From: CAYQEC01 sp964569015
GTDB lineage: Bacteria > Actinomycetota > Acidimicrobiia > Spongiisociales > UBA5794
Reading direction: 5' to 3'
Length of the DNA stretch: 64,000 nucleotides
Assembly: GCA_964569015.1 (NCBI GenBank)
Contig: CAZMSN010000005.1
Coordinates: 16,193 to 80,192, forward strand
Below the pieces are notes generated by a model, which was not told the origin of the DNA, ran no database searches, and worked only from the letters and a program-made list of their open reading frames with translations. The translations under genes were made by a program, and so were the position numbers. Positions 44,139 through 52,624 of this stretch are shown one piece after another; within the stretch, counting starts at the first letter, position 1, and the number at the start of each line of letters is the position of its first letter.

Positions 44139-44651
44139 ATGAAACAGCTCCTGGTGATGCGGCACGCCAAATCCGACTGGGGAGGCGAGGTCGCCGATCA
44201 CGACCGCCCCCTCAATCGCCGGGGCAAGGCCTCGGCGACCGTGATGGGACAGGTACTGACCCTCATGGACCACGAGCCTCAGCTCATCTACAGCTCGACT
44301 GCGGTGCGGGCCCGCACCACAGCCGAGCTCGCCGCCGGCGCCGGTGGCTGGGGCGCCGAGATCGAGCTGATCCCCGAGCTGTACGGCACCTCCTCCGCCA
44401 ACGCCCTCGACGTCGTCAGCAGGGCCCCGCGGGCGATCCGCTCCCTGATGATCGTCGGACACCAGCCGACCTGGGGCGATCTCGTATCTGAGCTCACCGG
44501 ATCCAACGCCCAGATCAGGACCGCATCGGTGATCGGCATCGATCTGGCGATCCTGGAATGGACGGAGACCCGCACCGGGCGCGCCGAGCTCGCGTTCGCC
44601 CTCCACCCCCGGCTGTTCATGGAAGGCAAATGGGGCGACCTGTTCGACTGA
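44139..44651 (+). CDS. sixA: Phosphohistidine phosphatase SixA-like
   Basis: The 170-residue histidine phosphatase has the RHG-type motif LLVMRHAKSDW at residues 4-14 and the second catalytic His in MIVGHQPTW; YSSTAVRARTTAEL supplies the phosphate-pocket Arg. SixA proteins remove phosphate from histidine-containing phosphotransfer domains. The start at 44139 follows a -10 element, and the long upstream open frame is antisense to the membrane-protein gene. Confidence 0.88.
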   Translation: MKQLLVMRHAKSDWGGEVADHDRPLNRRGKASATVMGQVLTLMDHEPQLIYSSTAVRARTTAELAAGAGGWGAEIELIPELYGTSSANALDVVSRAPRAIRSLMIVGHQPTWGDLVSELTGSNAQIRTASVIGIDLAILEWTETRTGRAELAFALHPRLFMEGKWGDLFD

Positions 44652-44921
44652 GCGGCCGTGTCCTCGAAGGGAGCCAGGCGAAAGGATCCCCGGCGGACGA
44701 CTCTCGGCTCGGGCCTGCGGCGCGAAGGTGCCGGCACGACCTACACCAAGAGACGGCCCAGCCTGCCGGATGCACCGCTGCGCTCACTACGATGAGGGCG
44801 CCGCCGGGATGCTGATGGAGCGGGTGCCTGTGGTGAGAGCCACCGGCCAACCAGTTGATGCAACACCGGCACGCACCGTGGTCGAGCATTGTCCTGGAGA
44901 GAAGCGGTAGGGGAATCGAAA

Positions 44922-45257
44922 ATGAGAATCGCGGTACCAGTGAGTGACGGCGTCCTCTGCCGCCACTTCGGCCACTGCACGACGGTGGCCTTGTTCGAAG
45001 TGGACCCCGACACGTCGACCATCCAATGCCGACAGGACCTGATCCCGCCGCCTCACGAGCCCGGAGTCCTTCCCCGCTGGCTCAACGAGCAGGAAGCCAC
45101 GGTCATCATCAGCGGCGGCATGGGAAGACGGGCACAGGACCTCTTCGCCCAGAACGGCATCACCGTGGTCGTTGGCTCGGTCGGCGAGCCCGAGACGATC
45201 GTCGAGGACTACCTGGACGGCCGGTTGGAGACGGACGACAACTTCTGCGACCACTGA
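44922..45257 (+). CDS. NifX/NafY-like dinitrogenase cofactor-binding family protein (MTH1175 type)
   Basis: The 111 residues form the RNase H-like Fe-Mo-cofactor-binding fold: MRIAVPVSDGVLCRHFGHC at the N terminus, ISGGMGRRAQDLFAQNGI in the middle, and a Cys/His end (DDNFCDH). Stand-alone members bind metal clusters and are widespread outside nitrogen fixers. No nif gene is present. ATG 44922 has GGGGAA six bases upstream. The DUF89 gene follows 38 bases later in the same direction, so they are probably co-transcribed next to the hydrogenase operon. Confidence 0.8.
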   Translation: MRIAVPVSDGVLCRHFGHCTTVALFEVDPDTSTIQCRQDLIPPPHEPGVLPRWLNEQEATVIISGGMGRRAQDLFAQNGITVVVGSVGEPETIVEDYLDGRLETDDNFCDH

Positions 45258-45295
45258 CCCGTCCGCCCGGACACCGGGCAGAAAGACAGAACCTG

Positions 45296-46198
45296 GTGAG
45301 GACCGAGCTCGAATGCATCCCGTGTCTCTTGAGGCAGAGCCTCGAGGCAGCCCGGTTCGTCACCGAGGACCCTGCCATCCACGAGCTCGTGATGCGGGAG
45401 ACCTTGCGCACGGTGGCCGACCTGGACTTCCTCGAGTCGCCACCCACGATTGCGCAGGTCGTTCACCGCAGGCTGCGTGAGCTCACAGGTGACCCCGACC
45501 CCTATCGGTCGGCCAAGGCTGCCGCCAATCGCCTCGTCATGGCATTGCTGCCGGAGCTGGCCGCCGACGTGGAGCGGGCGCCCGACCCACTGCTGGCAGC
45601 GGTCCGGCTGGCGATCGCAGGCAACGTCATCGACCTGGCAATAACCGCCGATCTCACCGAGGCCGTGACCTGTCGGGCGCTGCAAGACGCGTCACGCGAG
45701 CCGTTCCACGGCGAGTGGACGGAGTTCCGCCGAGCACTGGCCGACGCGACGGACATTCTCTATCTGGCGGACAACGCCGGCGAGATCGTCACCGACCGCC
45801 TGCTCATCGAGCAGATCGGCCCGGCGCGGGTGACCATGGCCGTCCGTGGCCACGCGGTCATCAACGACGCAACTCTCGCCGATGCGCGCGATGTCGGTCT
45901 CTGCGAACTCGTCGAGGTGGTTTCCAACGGCTCGGACGCGCCGGGCACGATCCTCGACGACTGCGATGCCTCGTTTCGCGAGCGATTCCGGAACGCCGAT
46001 CTGCTGATCGCCAAGGGACAAGGCAACTTCGAGACGCTCAGTCACGCCGAGGACGACGAGGACACGAAAGACGGCGTCTTCTTCCTCTTCAAGGTGAAAT
46101 GCCCGGTGGTCGCCGGCCAGGTCAACCTGCCGGTCGGTTCCCAGGCGCTGGTTCAAGCCCATCCGACCCGGCCCGTGCTCGATCCCGGAACCGCCTGA
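45296..46198 (+). CDS. DUF89 (ARMT1-like) damage-control phosphatase
   Basis: The 300 residues match DUF89, metal-dependent phosphatases that hydrolyse side-product phosphometabolites. The bacterial/archaeal N-terminal cysteine motif ECIPCLLRQ (Cys7, Cys10), the catalytic LYLADNAGEIVTDRL and DLLIAKGQGNFETL are present. The GTG start is the first in-frame start before the CxxC motif; the ribosome-binding site is weak (AAAGACAGAA upstream). The substrate is unknown. It lies after the NifX-like gene. Confidence 0.82.
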   Translation: MRTELECIPCLLRQSLEAARFVTEDPAIHELVMRETLRTVADLDFLESPPTIAQVVHRRLRELTGDPDPYRSAKAAANRLVMALLPELAADVERAPDPLLAAVRLAIAGNVIDLAITADLTEAVTCRALQDASREPFHGEWTEFRRALADATDILYLADNAGEIVTDRLLIEQIGPARVTMAVRGHAVINDATLADARDVGLCELVEVVSNGSDAPGTILDDCDASFRERFRNADLLIAKGQGNFETLSHAEDDEDTKDGVFFLFKVKCPVVAGQVNLPVGSQALVQAHPTRPVLDPGTA

Positions 46199-46296
46199 GC
46201 AAGCACACGGCTCCCTTGGAAGCCGGCGCCGTCATGGCAACCGGTCGAACCGCAGCCGCCTCCGGAGCGGCAGATCGATTCCGCCGTACTCCCCGG

Positions 46297-47301
46297 TCAC
46301 GACCCGGTCAGGGCGAGCCCCACCATGCCGACGATGGCGATCACCGCGCCCACGAAATACCACGGCGGCGGCCGGTGCTTCTCCAGCCACCTGGCGAACG
46401 GAACGCTGATCAGGGGGGCAACGGCGGCGATCGCCTGTACCTTGCCCGGCTGCATGGTCTGCAGTGCCCAGACCATGCAGGTGACGCCGAGGATGGGGCC
46501 AAACAGGGCGTTGGCGCCGACCCAGGGCCATGCCTTCTCCGGCGGCGACTCGGCGCTCTCGTCGGCATCGCCGGCATCGGCGGTGACGCCTTCGACGGGG
46601 GTCCCCGCCGGACCGAGCGCGGCCCGGGCCCACGAAACGCGCCGGGAAGCCCACCACACCGCCAGGAACACCAACAGCGCCACACAGAAGCCGCCGGTGA
46701 GGCGATCGAAGGCGGCCGTGAACACGTAATCGAAGCTGCTGCCGACCTTCACCTTCGGGCCGTCGGGAACAGCCTGCACCGTCTGCTGAACAGCGATCAG
46801 AGCCTTGCGGCTGATCACAGCGCTGATCCCCTGTGCGATCGCCGCGATGCACGCCAGCGTCACACCACTCGCCGCCCCGACCCGCCGGGCGGCGCCCCTC
46901 ACGTAGGGGAGCAGGCCGATGACCACTCCGGCCAGGACCACCAGGCACCAGACGATCTCCTCGCCGGTGAGCCGATCGGAGAACCACACCCAGGCCAGCA
47001 CGGCAGCGGCGAAGGCGGCCACGGTCTCTACCACCAGTGAGGCCAGCGGCGCCCCCAGCGGCGGCAGTGCCCGGAACATCGCCAGCCCCCCGATGCCGAA
47101 CCCGATCGCCCCCGCGGTAGCGAACATCCAGTACTCGGTGCCGAGGCCCCTGCCGACGGTGAATGCCAGCACGCCGATCACACCCAGGGCAATCAGCAGC
47201 CGCAGCAGATTGGCCCTCACAAACCCGAGCAGCCGGATGGCGCGTCGGGCACAGACCGGGGTGATGCCGTAGAACAGTGCGGTGAGGCTGGCCCCGATCA
47301 A
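46297..47301 (-). CDS. DMT superfamily (EamA) transporter
   Basis: The 334 residues have about ten hydrophobic helices in two EamA repeats. An unusual polar stretch joins helices in the middle (AVPDGPKVKVGSS), and an acidic loop (DAGDADESAESPPEK) lies before the last helices. The start is a TTG that overlaps the hydC stop (TTGA), so it is translationally coupled to the hydrogenase genes. Members export or import small metabolites; the cargo is unknown. It may move a fermentation-linked metabolite. Confidence 0.8.
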   Translation of the reverse strand: MIGASLTALFYGITPVCARRAIRLLGFVRANLLRLLIALGVIGVLAFTVGRGLGTEYWMFATAGAIGFGIGGLAMFRALPPLGAPLASLVVETVAAFAAAVLAWVWFSDRLTGEEIVWCLVVLAGVVIGLLPYVRGAARRVGAASGVTLACIAAIAQGISAVISRKALIAVQQTVQAVPDGPKVKVGSSFDYVFTAAFDRLTGGFCVALLVFLAVWWASRRVSWARAALGPAGTPVEGVTADAGDADESAESPPEKAWPWVGANALFGPILGVTCMVWALQTMQPGKVQAIAAVAPLISVPFARWLEKHRPPPWYFVGAVIAIVGMVGLALTGS

Positions 47302-47801
47302 CCTGCGGCACCCCGGAGCGCAGCGACGATGTCGGTGACCTTCTCCGGGGTGAGGTCGCCGTATGCCTCGTCGTTCACCAGCATCGCCGGGGCCTGGTCA
47401 CACATGCCGATGCAGTTGGCCCACTCCAGCGTGAACAGTTCGTCCTCGGTTGTCTCCCCAAATGACACGCCCAGCTCGCGCTCGAGCTGATCGGCCACCG
47501 CCTGCTTGCCTGCGAACTCGCAGCTGAGCGTCCGGCACATCCGGATCACATAGCGGCCGGTTCGTCGTGTGCCGAGGAACGAGTAGAACGTGGCCACCCC
47601 ATAGACCTCGACGGGTGGCACGTCCAGCCGGTCGGCGATCACCTGCATCGCCAGGTCGCCGATCTCCCGATACCGCTCGCGTAGGTCCTGCAGCACGGGG
47701 ATGAGCGCATCGCGGCTCCGTCCGTGGCGCTCCACCAGAGCGTCGATCTCGTCGACCAGCTCCGCCTGTTGCGCGGTCAGCTCGGGTGGCACGGTCAGCA
47801 T
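47298..47801 (-). CDS. hydC: NADH-dependent [FeFe]-hydrogenase gamma subunit (NuoE-like)
   Basis: The 167-residue thioredoxin-like [2Fe-2S] protein has its cluster ligands at C89, C94, C130 and C134 (RMCRTLSC and NCIGMC), exactly the NuoE pattern. It passes electrons between HydB and HydA. The ATG overlaps the end of hydA by 7 bases, and GGAGG lies seven bases upstream. The length is close to that of characterised HydC proteins. Confidence 0.9.
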   Translation of the reverse strand: MLTVPPELTAQQAELVDEIDALVERHGRSRDALIPVLQDLRERYREIGDLAMQVIADRLDVPPVEVYGVATFYSFLGTRRTGRYVIRMCRTLSCEFAGKQAVADQLERELGVSFGETTEDELFTLEWANCIGMCDQAPAMLVNDEAYGDLTPEKVTDIVAALRGAAG

Positions 47802-49771
47802 GCGGAATCCTCCCTCTCACGATCACCGCCGGCGGCTATGAACGTCCCCCGCGCGGTGTACTCGGTGTGCAGCAGATGGTGACTGGTGTGCCCACACGGG
47901 CCGTCCGTGAGCAGCTCCTGGTAGAGACGGAGCACCGCCGGGTTCTCGTGGCTCTTGCGTGCCCGGCCCGCCTCGCCGTAGGCGGAATCCTCGGCGTAGA
48001 TGGCCCTGGCCCGTGCTGCGCGGATCTCCGGAGTCGTCGGGATCGGCTGACCGCCACCGCCGAGGCATCCTCCCTCGCACGCCATGAACTCGATGAAGTG
48101 ACACTCGCTGAACTTCCCACCCGCCTTGATGTCCTCCATCACCTTGTGGGCGTTGGCGGTGCCGTGCGCCACCGCCAGCTTCAGCGTCGCTCCCCGCAGC
48201 CAGTCCCAGTTGGGAACCAGGTGCGCGATCAGCTCGGGCACCGGGCCCACCTCATCGGGGATCGTCAGCTCGACATAGCGGCACCCTTCGAAACCACGGA
48301 CCGGCACGATGTCGGCGTGCTCGAACAGGCTCTCCACTTTCGTTCCGGTGACGAACTCGACGACGCTGCGCAGTGCCGCTTCCATGACGCCGCCGGTGGC
48401 CCCGAAAATCACGCCTGAACCGCTGGCGGTCCCGAACGGGTCGTCGAAATCGCTCTCGGGCATGTCCGGCAGGTGGATGCCCGCCTCTCGGATCATCTTC
48501 GCCAGTTCGCGGGTGGTCAGGGCGCAGTCGACGTCCTGGTAGCCGCTGTCGCTCATCTCGGGACGCTCGCACTCGTACTTCTTCGCCGCGCACGGCATCA
48601 ACGACACGGAGACGACGTTGGCGGGATCGAGGCCGTTCGCTTCGGCGTACCAGGTCTTGATCAGCGATCCGAACATCTGCTGCGGGCTCTTGCACGTCGA
48701 CACGTTCGGCAGGTACTCGGGGTAGAAGTGCTCGATGTACTTCACCCAGCCCGGGCTGCACGACGTGAACTGGGGCACCGGCTGCGAATCGTCGCCGAGC
48801 ACCAGGTTCTTGTAGAGCCGCAGGATGAGCTCGGTGCCCTCCTCGATGATGGTGAGGTCGGCGGCGAAGTTGGTGTCGAAGACCCGGTCGAAGCCGCACT
48901 CCCGCAATGCCGTGTTCATGTGCCACGTCATCGGGGTGCCCGGCTCCTGGCCAAACTCCTCACCGATGGCCGACCGCGGCGCCGGGGCGGTCTGGATGAC
49001 GACATGCTTGGCGGGATCCTCGATGGCGACCCACACCTCGTCGGTGGAATCGACCGCCTGGAGCGCCCCGGTCGGGCAGCGGTTGATGCACTGCCCGCAG
49101 TTGATGCAGACCACGTCGGCCAGCGGCAGGTCCAGGTAGGTGGAGATCGTGGTCCGGTCGCCGCGACCGACTACGCCGACCGCGCTCACGCCTTGCATCT
49201 CAGCGCAGGTGCGCACGCAACGCAGGCACTGGATGCACTTGTTCATGTCCCGCACGATCGAGGAGCCAATGCGGTCGATCGGCAGGGGCGGCCGGTCACT
49301 GGTGCCGAGCCGGAACGAATCCACGCCGTACTCAACAGCGAGGTCCTGCAGCTCGCAGTTGCCGTTGCGCACACAGGTGATGCAGGCGCCCTGGTGCTCG
49401 GAGAGCAGCAGGTCGATGACGTCCCTGCGGGCCCTGCGGACCCGAGAGCTGTGAGTGTGCACCTCCACCGGCGCCGTGATCGGGAAGGCGCAGCTCGCCT
49501 GGAGGTTCCGCTGCCCGGAGACCTCGACCACACAGACACGGCAGACGCCGGCCTCGGGCAGGTCCGGGTGGTGGCACAGTGTCGGGATGGTGATACCGCA
49601 CTGCTGGGCGGCATCGAGGATGCTCGTCCCCAGAGGGACCCCCACCTGCCTGCCGTCGATGGTGACCTCAACTGTCCCGATGGCTGCGGTGTCTGCTCCG
49701 CCTTCGAGGGTTCCGACGCTCGTCTCAGGCGCTGCCGCATCGCGGTCGGGGCAGGAATCTTGTTTGCTCAT
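47795..49771 (-). CDS. hydA: [FeFe]-hydrogenase catalytic subunit
   Basis: The 658 residues follow the multimeric group A layout: [2Fe-2S] ferredoxin fold (C66, C77, C80, C94), His-Cys [4Fe-4S] (H126, C130, C133, C139), two [4Fe-4S] clusters (C179-C189 and C222-C232), then the H-cluster domain. L2 is MPCAAKKYE (392-400) and L3 is FMACEGGCLGGGGQP, both canonical. L1 is TSCSPGW at 336-342, where the textbook motif is TSCCPxW. The enzyme makes or oxidises H2 using electrons via HydC/HydB. The ATG has AGGAGA six bases upstream. Maturases HydE, HydF and HydG are not in the window. Confidence 0.93.
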   Translation of the reverse strand: MSKQDSCPDRDAAAPETSVGTLEGGADTAAIGTVEVTIDGRQVGVPLGTSILDAAQQCGITIPTLCHHPDLPEAGVCRVCVVEVSGQRNLQASCAFPITAPVEVHTHSSRVRRARRDVIDLLLSEHQGACITCVRNGNCELQDLAVEYGVDSFRLGTSDRPPLPIDRIGSSIVRDMNKCIQCLRCVRTCAEMQGVSAVGVVGRGDRTTISTYLDLPLADVVCINCGQCINRCPTGALQAVDSTDEVWVAIEDPAKHVVIQTAPAPRSAIGEEFGQEPGTPMTWHMNTALRECGFDRVFDTNFAADLTIIEEGTELILRLYKNLVLGDDSQPVPQFTSCSPGWVKYIEHFYPEYLPNVSTCKSPQQMFGSLIKTWYAEANGLDPANVVSVSLMPCAAKKYECERPEMSDSGYQDVDCALTTRELAKMIREAGIHLPDMPESDFDDPFGTASGSGVIFGATGGVMEAALRSVVEFVTGTKVESLFEHADIVPVRGFEGCRYVELTIPDEVGPVPELIAHLVPNWDWLRGATLKLAVAHGTANAHKVMEDIKAGGKFSECHFIEFMACEGGCLGGGGQPIPTTPEIRAARARAIYAEDSAYGEAGRARKSHENPAVLRLYQELLTDGPCGHTSHHLLHTEYTARGTFIAAGGDREREDSAC

Positions 49772-49796
49772 GCTGATTCTCCTCTGCTTCCTGCGC

Positions 49797-50981
49797 TCAG
49801 ACCGCCGCAGCGGCGCGGTCGAGGATCTCGGACCGGTGATGCTCGACGATGGACAGGAAGACGTTCGGACTGGATTGCCCCAGCCCGCACTTCGAGGCCA
49901 CCTGCATCGTGCTTCCCAGGTCACACAACTCTTGGAGGTAGCCGGTGGAGCACTCCCCACGTTTCAGCATGCGGATCCCGTTCAGGATCTTGACGTTGCC
50001 CACCCGGCACGGAGTGCACTGCCCACAGGACTCGTCGACAAAGAACTCCATGAAGTTCTCGGCCACGTCCAGCAGGTCGCGGTCCGGGCCGATCACGATC
50101 ACTGCACCCCCGGTTGCCACGTCCTCGTAGCAGATCCCCCGGGAGAACTCGGCGGCGGGCACGCATCGCCCGGAGGCTCCCCCGACGACGACCGCCTTGG
50201 CTTCCTCGCCACCGGCCGCTGCCAGCAGGTCCCGGATCGTGACTCCCATCGGGAACTCATACACACCCGGGCGTTCCACGTCACCCGAGATGCTCAGCAG
50301 CTTGGGACCGGTGGAGCCATCGGTGCCGATGCCCTTGAACCACTCGACGCCGTTGGCCAGGATGGCAGCCGCCCAGGCGAAGGTCTCGACGTTGTTCACC
50401 GTCGTCGGCAGCCCGTGCAGGCCGGTGCTCACCGGGAAGGGGGGACGGTTCCGCGGCTCGCCCCGCTTGCCCTCCAGGCTCTCGAGCAACGCCGTTTCCT
50501 CTCCACACACGTACGCTCCCGACCCCATGTGAATGTGGATATCGAAGTCGAAACCCTCGTTGCCCATGACGCCGGCTCCGAGCAGGTTCGCGTTCCGGCG
50601 CCGTCCCAGACATTCCTCGAGCCGGTCCCGCAGATAGGTGTACTCGGCCCGCAGGTAGACGACCCCCTCCTCCGCTCCGATGGCGTATCCGGCGATGGTC
50701 ATCCCCTCGAACACCAGGTCGGGCCACTCGGACAGGATCACCCGGTCCTTGAACGTCCCGGGCTCGCCCTCGTCGGCGTTGCAGACGACGTAGCGCCGCT
50801 CGCCGGGAGCGGCCGCGGCCAGCTCCCACTTGAGACCGGTCGGGAATCCGGCGCCACCGCGGCCTTTCATCCCGGATTCCCGGATCACTTCGATCACCCG
50901 AGCCGGACCGGCCTCGATCGCCGTCCCCAGCCCCGAATCGGCCTCGATCGAGGCGAGCGTCATCGGGCCGCGTATCGTCAT
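49797..50981 (-). CDS. hydB: NADH-dependent [FeFe]-hydrogenase beta subunit (NuoF-like, short)
   Basis: The 394-residue flavoprotein binds FMN and NAD(H): GRGGAGFPTGLKW, CNADEGEPGTFKDR and GAYVCGEETALLESLEG. A [4Fe-4S] cluster is formed by C319, C322, C325 and C365. It begins directly at the NuoF core and ends soon after the cluster. It therefore lacks the N-terminal thioredoxin-like domain and the C-terminal 2[4Fe-4S] ferredoxin found in the roughly 600-residue HydB of electron-bifurcating enzymes. ATG 50981 has AGGAG upstream. It is the first gene of hydB-hydA-hydC-DMT. Confidence 0.9.
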   Translation of the reverse strand: MTIRGPMTLASIEADSGLGTAIEAGPARVIEVIRESGMKGRGGAGFPTGLKWELAAAAPGERRYVVCNADEGEPGTFKDRVILSEWPDLVFEGMTIAGYAIGAEEGVVYLRAEYTYLRDRLEECLGRRRNANLLGAGVMGNEGFDFDIHIHMGSGAYVCGEETALLESLEGKRGEPRNRPPFPVSTGLHGLPTTVNNVETFAWAAAILANGVEWFKGIGTDGSTGPKLLSISGDVERPGVYEFPMGVTIRDLLAAAGGEEAKAVVVGGASGRCVPAAEFSRGICYEDVATGGAVIVIGPDRDLLDVAENFMEFFVDESCGQCTPCRVGNVKILNGIRMLKRGECSTGYLQELCDLGSTMQVASKCGLGQSSPNVFLSIVEHHRSEILDRAAAAV

Positions 50982-51207
50982 CTGCACCTGCTCCTTCTCG
51001 TCAGTGGCGGCATGAAGTCCAGCTGCCACGACATGGACATCTACGGGCGCCGCGAGCCCGCCGGCGGAGAAGTAGCCGTCAGGTAGTCCGCTCCCGGCCC
51101 CTGCTCCTCTTCCAGACCACCCGGCCGAACACGGGCGCGTCGCACGCGCATGGTAGCTGGCTTTTTGGGAACCCAATCTCTCCTCGGCTCGGAGGCGATC
51201 GGTGGCG
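50982..51207 (-). promoter_or_regulatory. Upstream region of the hydrogenase operon
   Basis: The 226 bases separate the GH1 stop from hydB. A candidate minus-strand promoter is TTGGGT (51176-51171) and TACCAT (51155-51150) with a short 15-base spacer. The small inverted repeat TTGGG-TT-CCCAA overlaps that -35. I see no clear Rex-type operator. Confidence 0.3.
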
Positions 51208-52551
51208 CTAGTCGCCTACCGGGAGACGATTCGACCGGGCCACCGACGAATAGAAACGGCCGCTGTCCCGGACGAAGCGCTTCTGAGTCTCGTAGTCGAC
51301 GCGCACGATCCCGAACCGTTTCGAATAGCCGAAGGCCCATTCGAAGTTGTCCAGCAGCGACCACTGGAAGAACCCCCGTACCGGGACTCCGCGCTCGATG
51401 GCGCGGTGCACCGCCGCCAGGTGGTCGCGGAGAAAGGCAACGCGCTTCGGATCCCGGAACGGCGGAGCATCGTCGGTGTCTCCGTAGGCAGCCCCGTTCT
51501 CGGTCACATAGAGGTTGGCGATCCCGTACTCGTGCCACAGCCACTCGAGCATCTCCAGCACACCGGCGGGATACACCTCCCATCCCATGTCCGTGAACTC
51601 GTCGCCGGGGGTGACGGCGCCCGCGTCAGGAGGCGGCAGGTCGGGGCTGCGGAAGATGTCACGGGTGTAGTAGTTGAGCCCAAAGAAATCCGTGGGTAGG
51701 GAGATGATCTCCAGGTCCCCCGGCAAGACCTCATCCTGATCCCATTCGAGCGCTTCGACGAGCAGGGCCGGGTAGCCGCGCCCGAACACCGGATCGAGCA
51801 TCCAGGTGTTGCGGAGGGCGTGTTTCAGGTTCGCCGTCACCACGTCGAGGGGATGGCCCGAGGCCGGGTGGCAGGGGGCCGGATCGTTGACGAGCCCGAT
51901 CCTGGCCGACGACGACTCGGCCCGGATCGCCTGCATCCCCAATCCATGTGCCAGCAGCATGTGGTGTCCGGCGGCGAGACGCTCCGCCACCGAGGAGCGC
52001 CCCGGAGCATGCACGCCGAGCTCGTAGCCGGCCAATGCCGCCACCCGGGGCTCGTTGAGGGTGACCCAGTGGCGGACCCGATCACCAAGGCGTCGCGCCA
52101 CGACGGCGGCGTACCCGGCGAAGGCTTCGGCCGTCGATCGCTCCGGCCATCCCCCGACGTCCTCCAGCGCCTGGGGAAGATCGAAGTGATAGAGGGTCAC
52201 GAACGGCTCGATCCCCACCTTCAGCAACTCGTCAACGAGGCGGTCGTAGAAGTCGAGGCCCTTGGAATTGACGGCGCCGCGCCCTTCCGGGATGACGCGT
52301 GACCAGGCGACCGAGAAGCGGTAGGCGCCCAGCCCCAGCTCCCGCATCAGCGCAACGTCCTCCCGCCACCGGTGGTAGTGGTCACACGCCACGTCTCCCG
52401 TGTCGCCTCCTTCGACCTTGCCGGGCTCGTGTGAGAAGCGATCCCAGATGCATGGACCGCGCCCGTCTTCGGTGACGGCACCCTCGACCTGGTAAGCGGC
52501 GGTCGCCGATCCCCAGGTGAAACCGTCGGGGAAGATCAGCTCTGTGGTCAT
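51208..52551 (-). CDS. GH1 beta-glucosidase
   Basis: The 447-residue cytosolic retaining glycosidase has FPDGFTWGSATAAYQVEG at the N terminus, the acid/base Glu167 in WVTLNEP, and the nucleophile in LYVTENGAAY. The late FQWSLLDNFEWAFGYSKRFG lines the glycone site. It cleaves beta-glucosides such as cellobiose. There is no signal peptide. ATG 52551 has GAGGTGG five bases upstream. It lies 73 bases after the GH3 gene on the same strand, and both belong to the cellobiose block. Confidence 0.92.
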   Translation of the reverse strand: MTTELIFPDGFTWGSATAAYQVEGAVTEDGRGPCIWDRFSHEPGKVEGGDTGDVACDHYHRWREDVALMRELGLGAYRFSVAWSRVIPEGRGAVNSKGLDFYDRLVDELLKVGIEPFVTLYHFDLPQALEDVGGWPERSTAEAFAGYAAVVARRLGDRVRHWVTLNEPRVAALAGYELGVHAPGRSSVAERLAAGHHMLLAHGLGMQAIRAESSSARIGLVNDPAPCHPASGHPLDVVTANLKHALRNTWMLDPVFGRGYPALLVEALEWDQDEVLPGDLEIISLPTDFFGLNYYTRDIFRSPDLPPPDAGAVTPGDEFTDMGWEVYPAGVLEMLEWLWHEYGIANLYVTENGAAYGDTDDAPPFRDPKRVAFLRDHLAAVHRAIERGVPVRGFFQWSLLDNFEWAFGYSKRFGIVRVDYETQKRFVRDSGRFYSSVARSNRLPVGD

Positions 52552-52624
52552 CGATTCCACCTCACAATGTGCGCTCTCTCTGTCTTCGTGACGCGTCGGG
52601 CAACCTGACAATTCGTGACCCGCA

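Noticed and set aside
44652..44921. Possible regulatory RNA or gene in the sixA/NifX-like gap
   Set aside because: Short open frames only; no stable hairpin with T tract or riboswitch-like conserved core was recognised.
52552..52624. Possible second CebR half-site before the GH1 gene (GAGCGC on the minus strand)
   Set aside because: Only about 8 of 14 positions match the CebR box, which is near chance for this composition.
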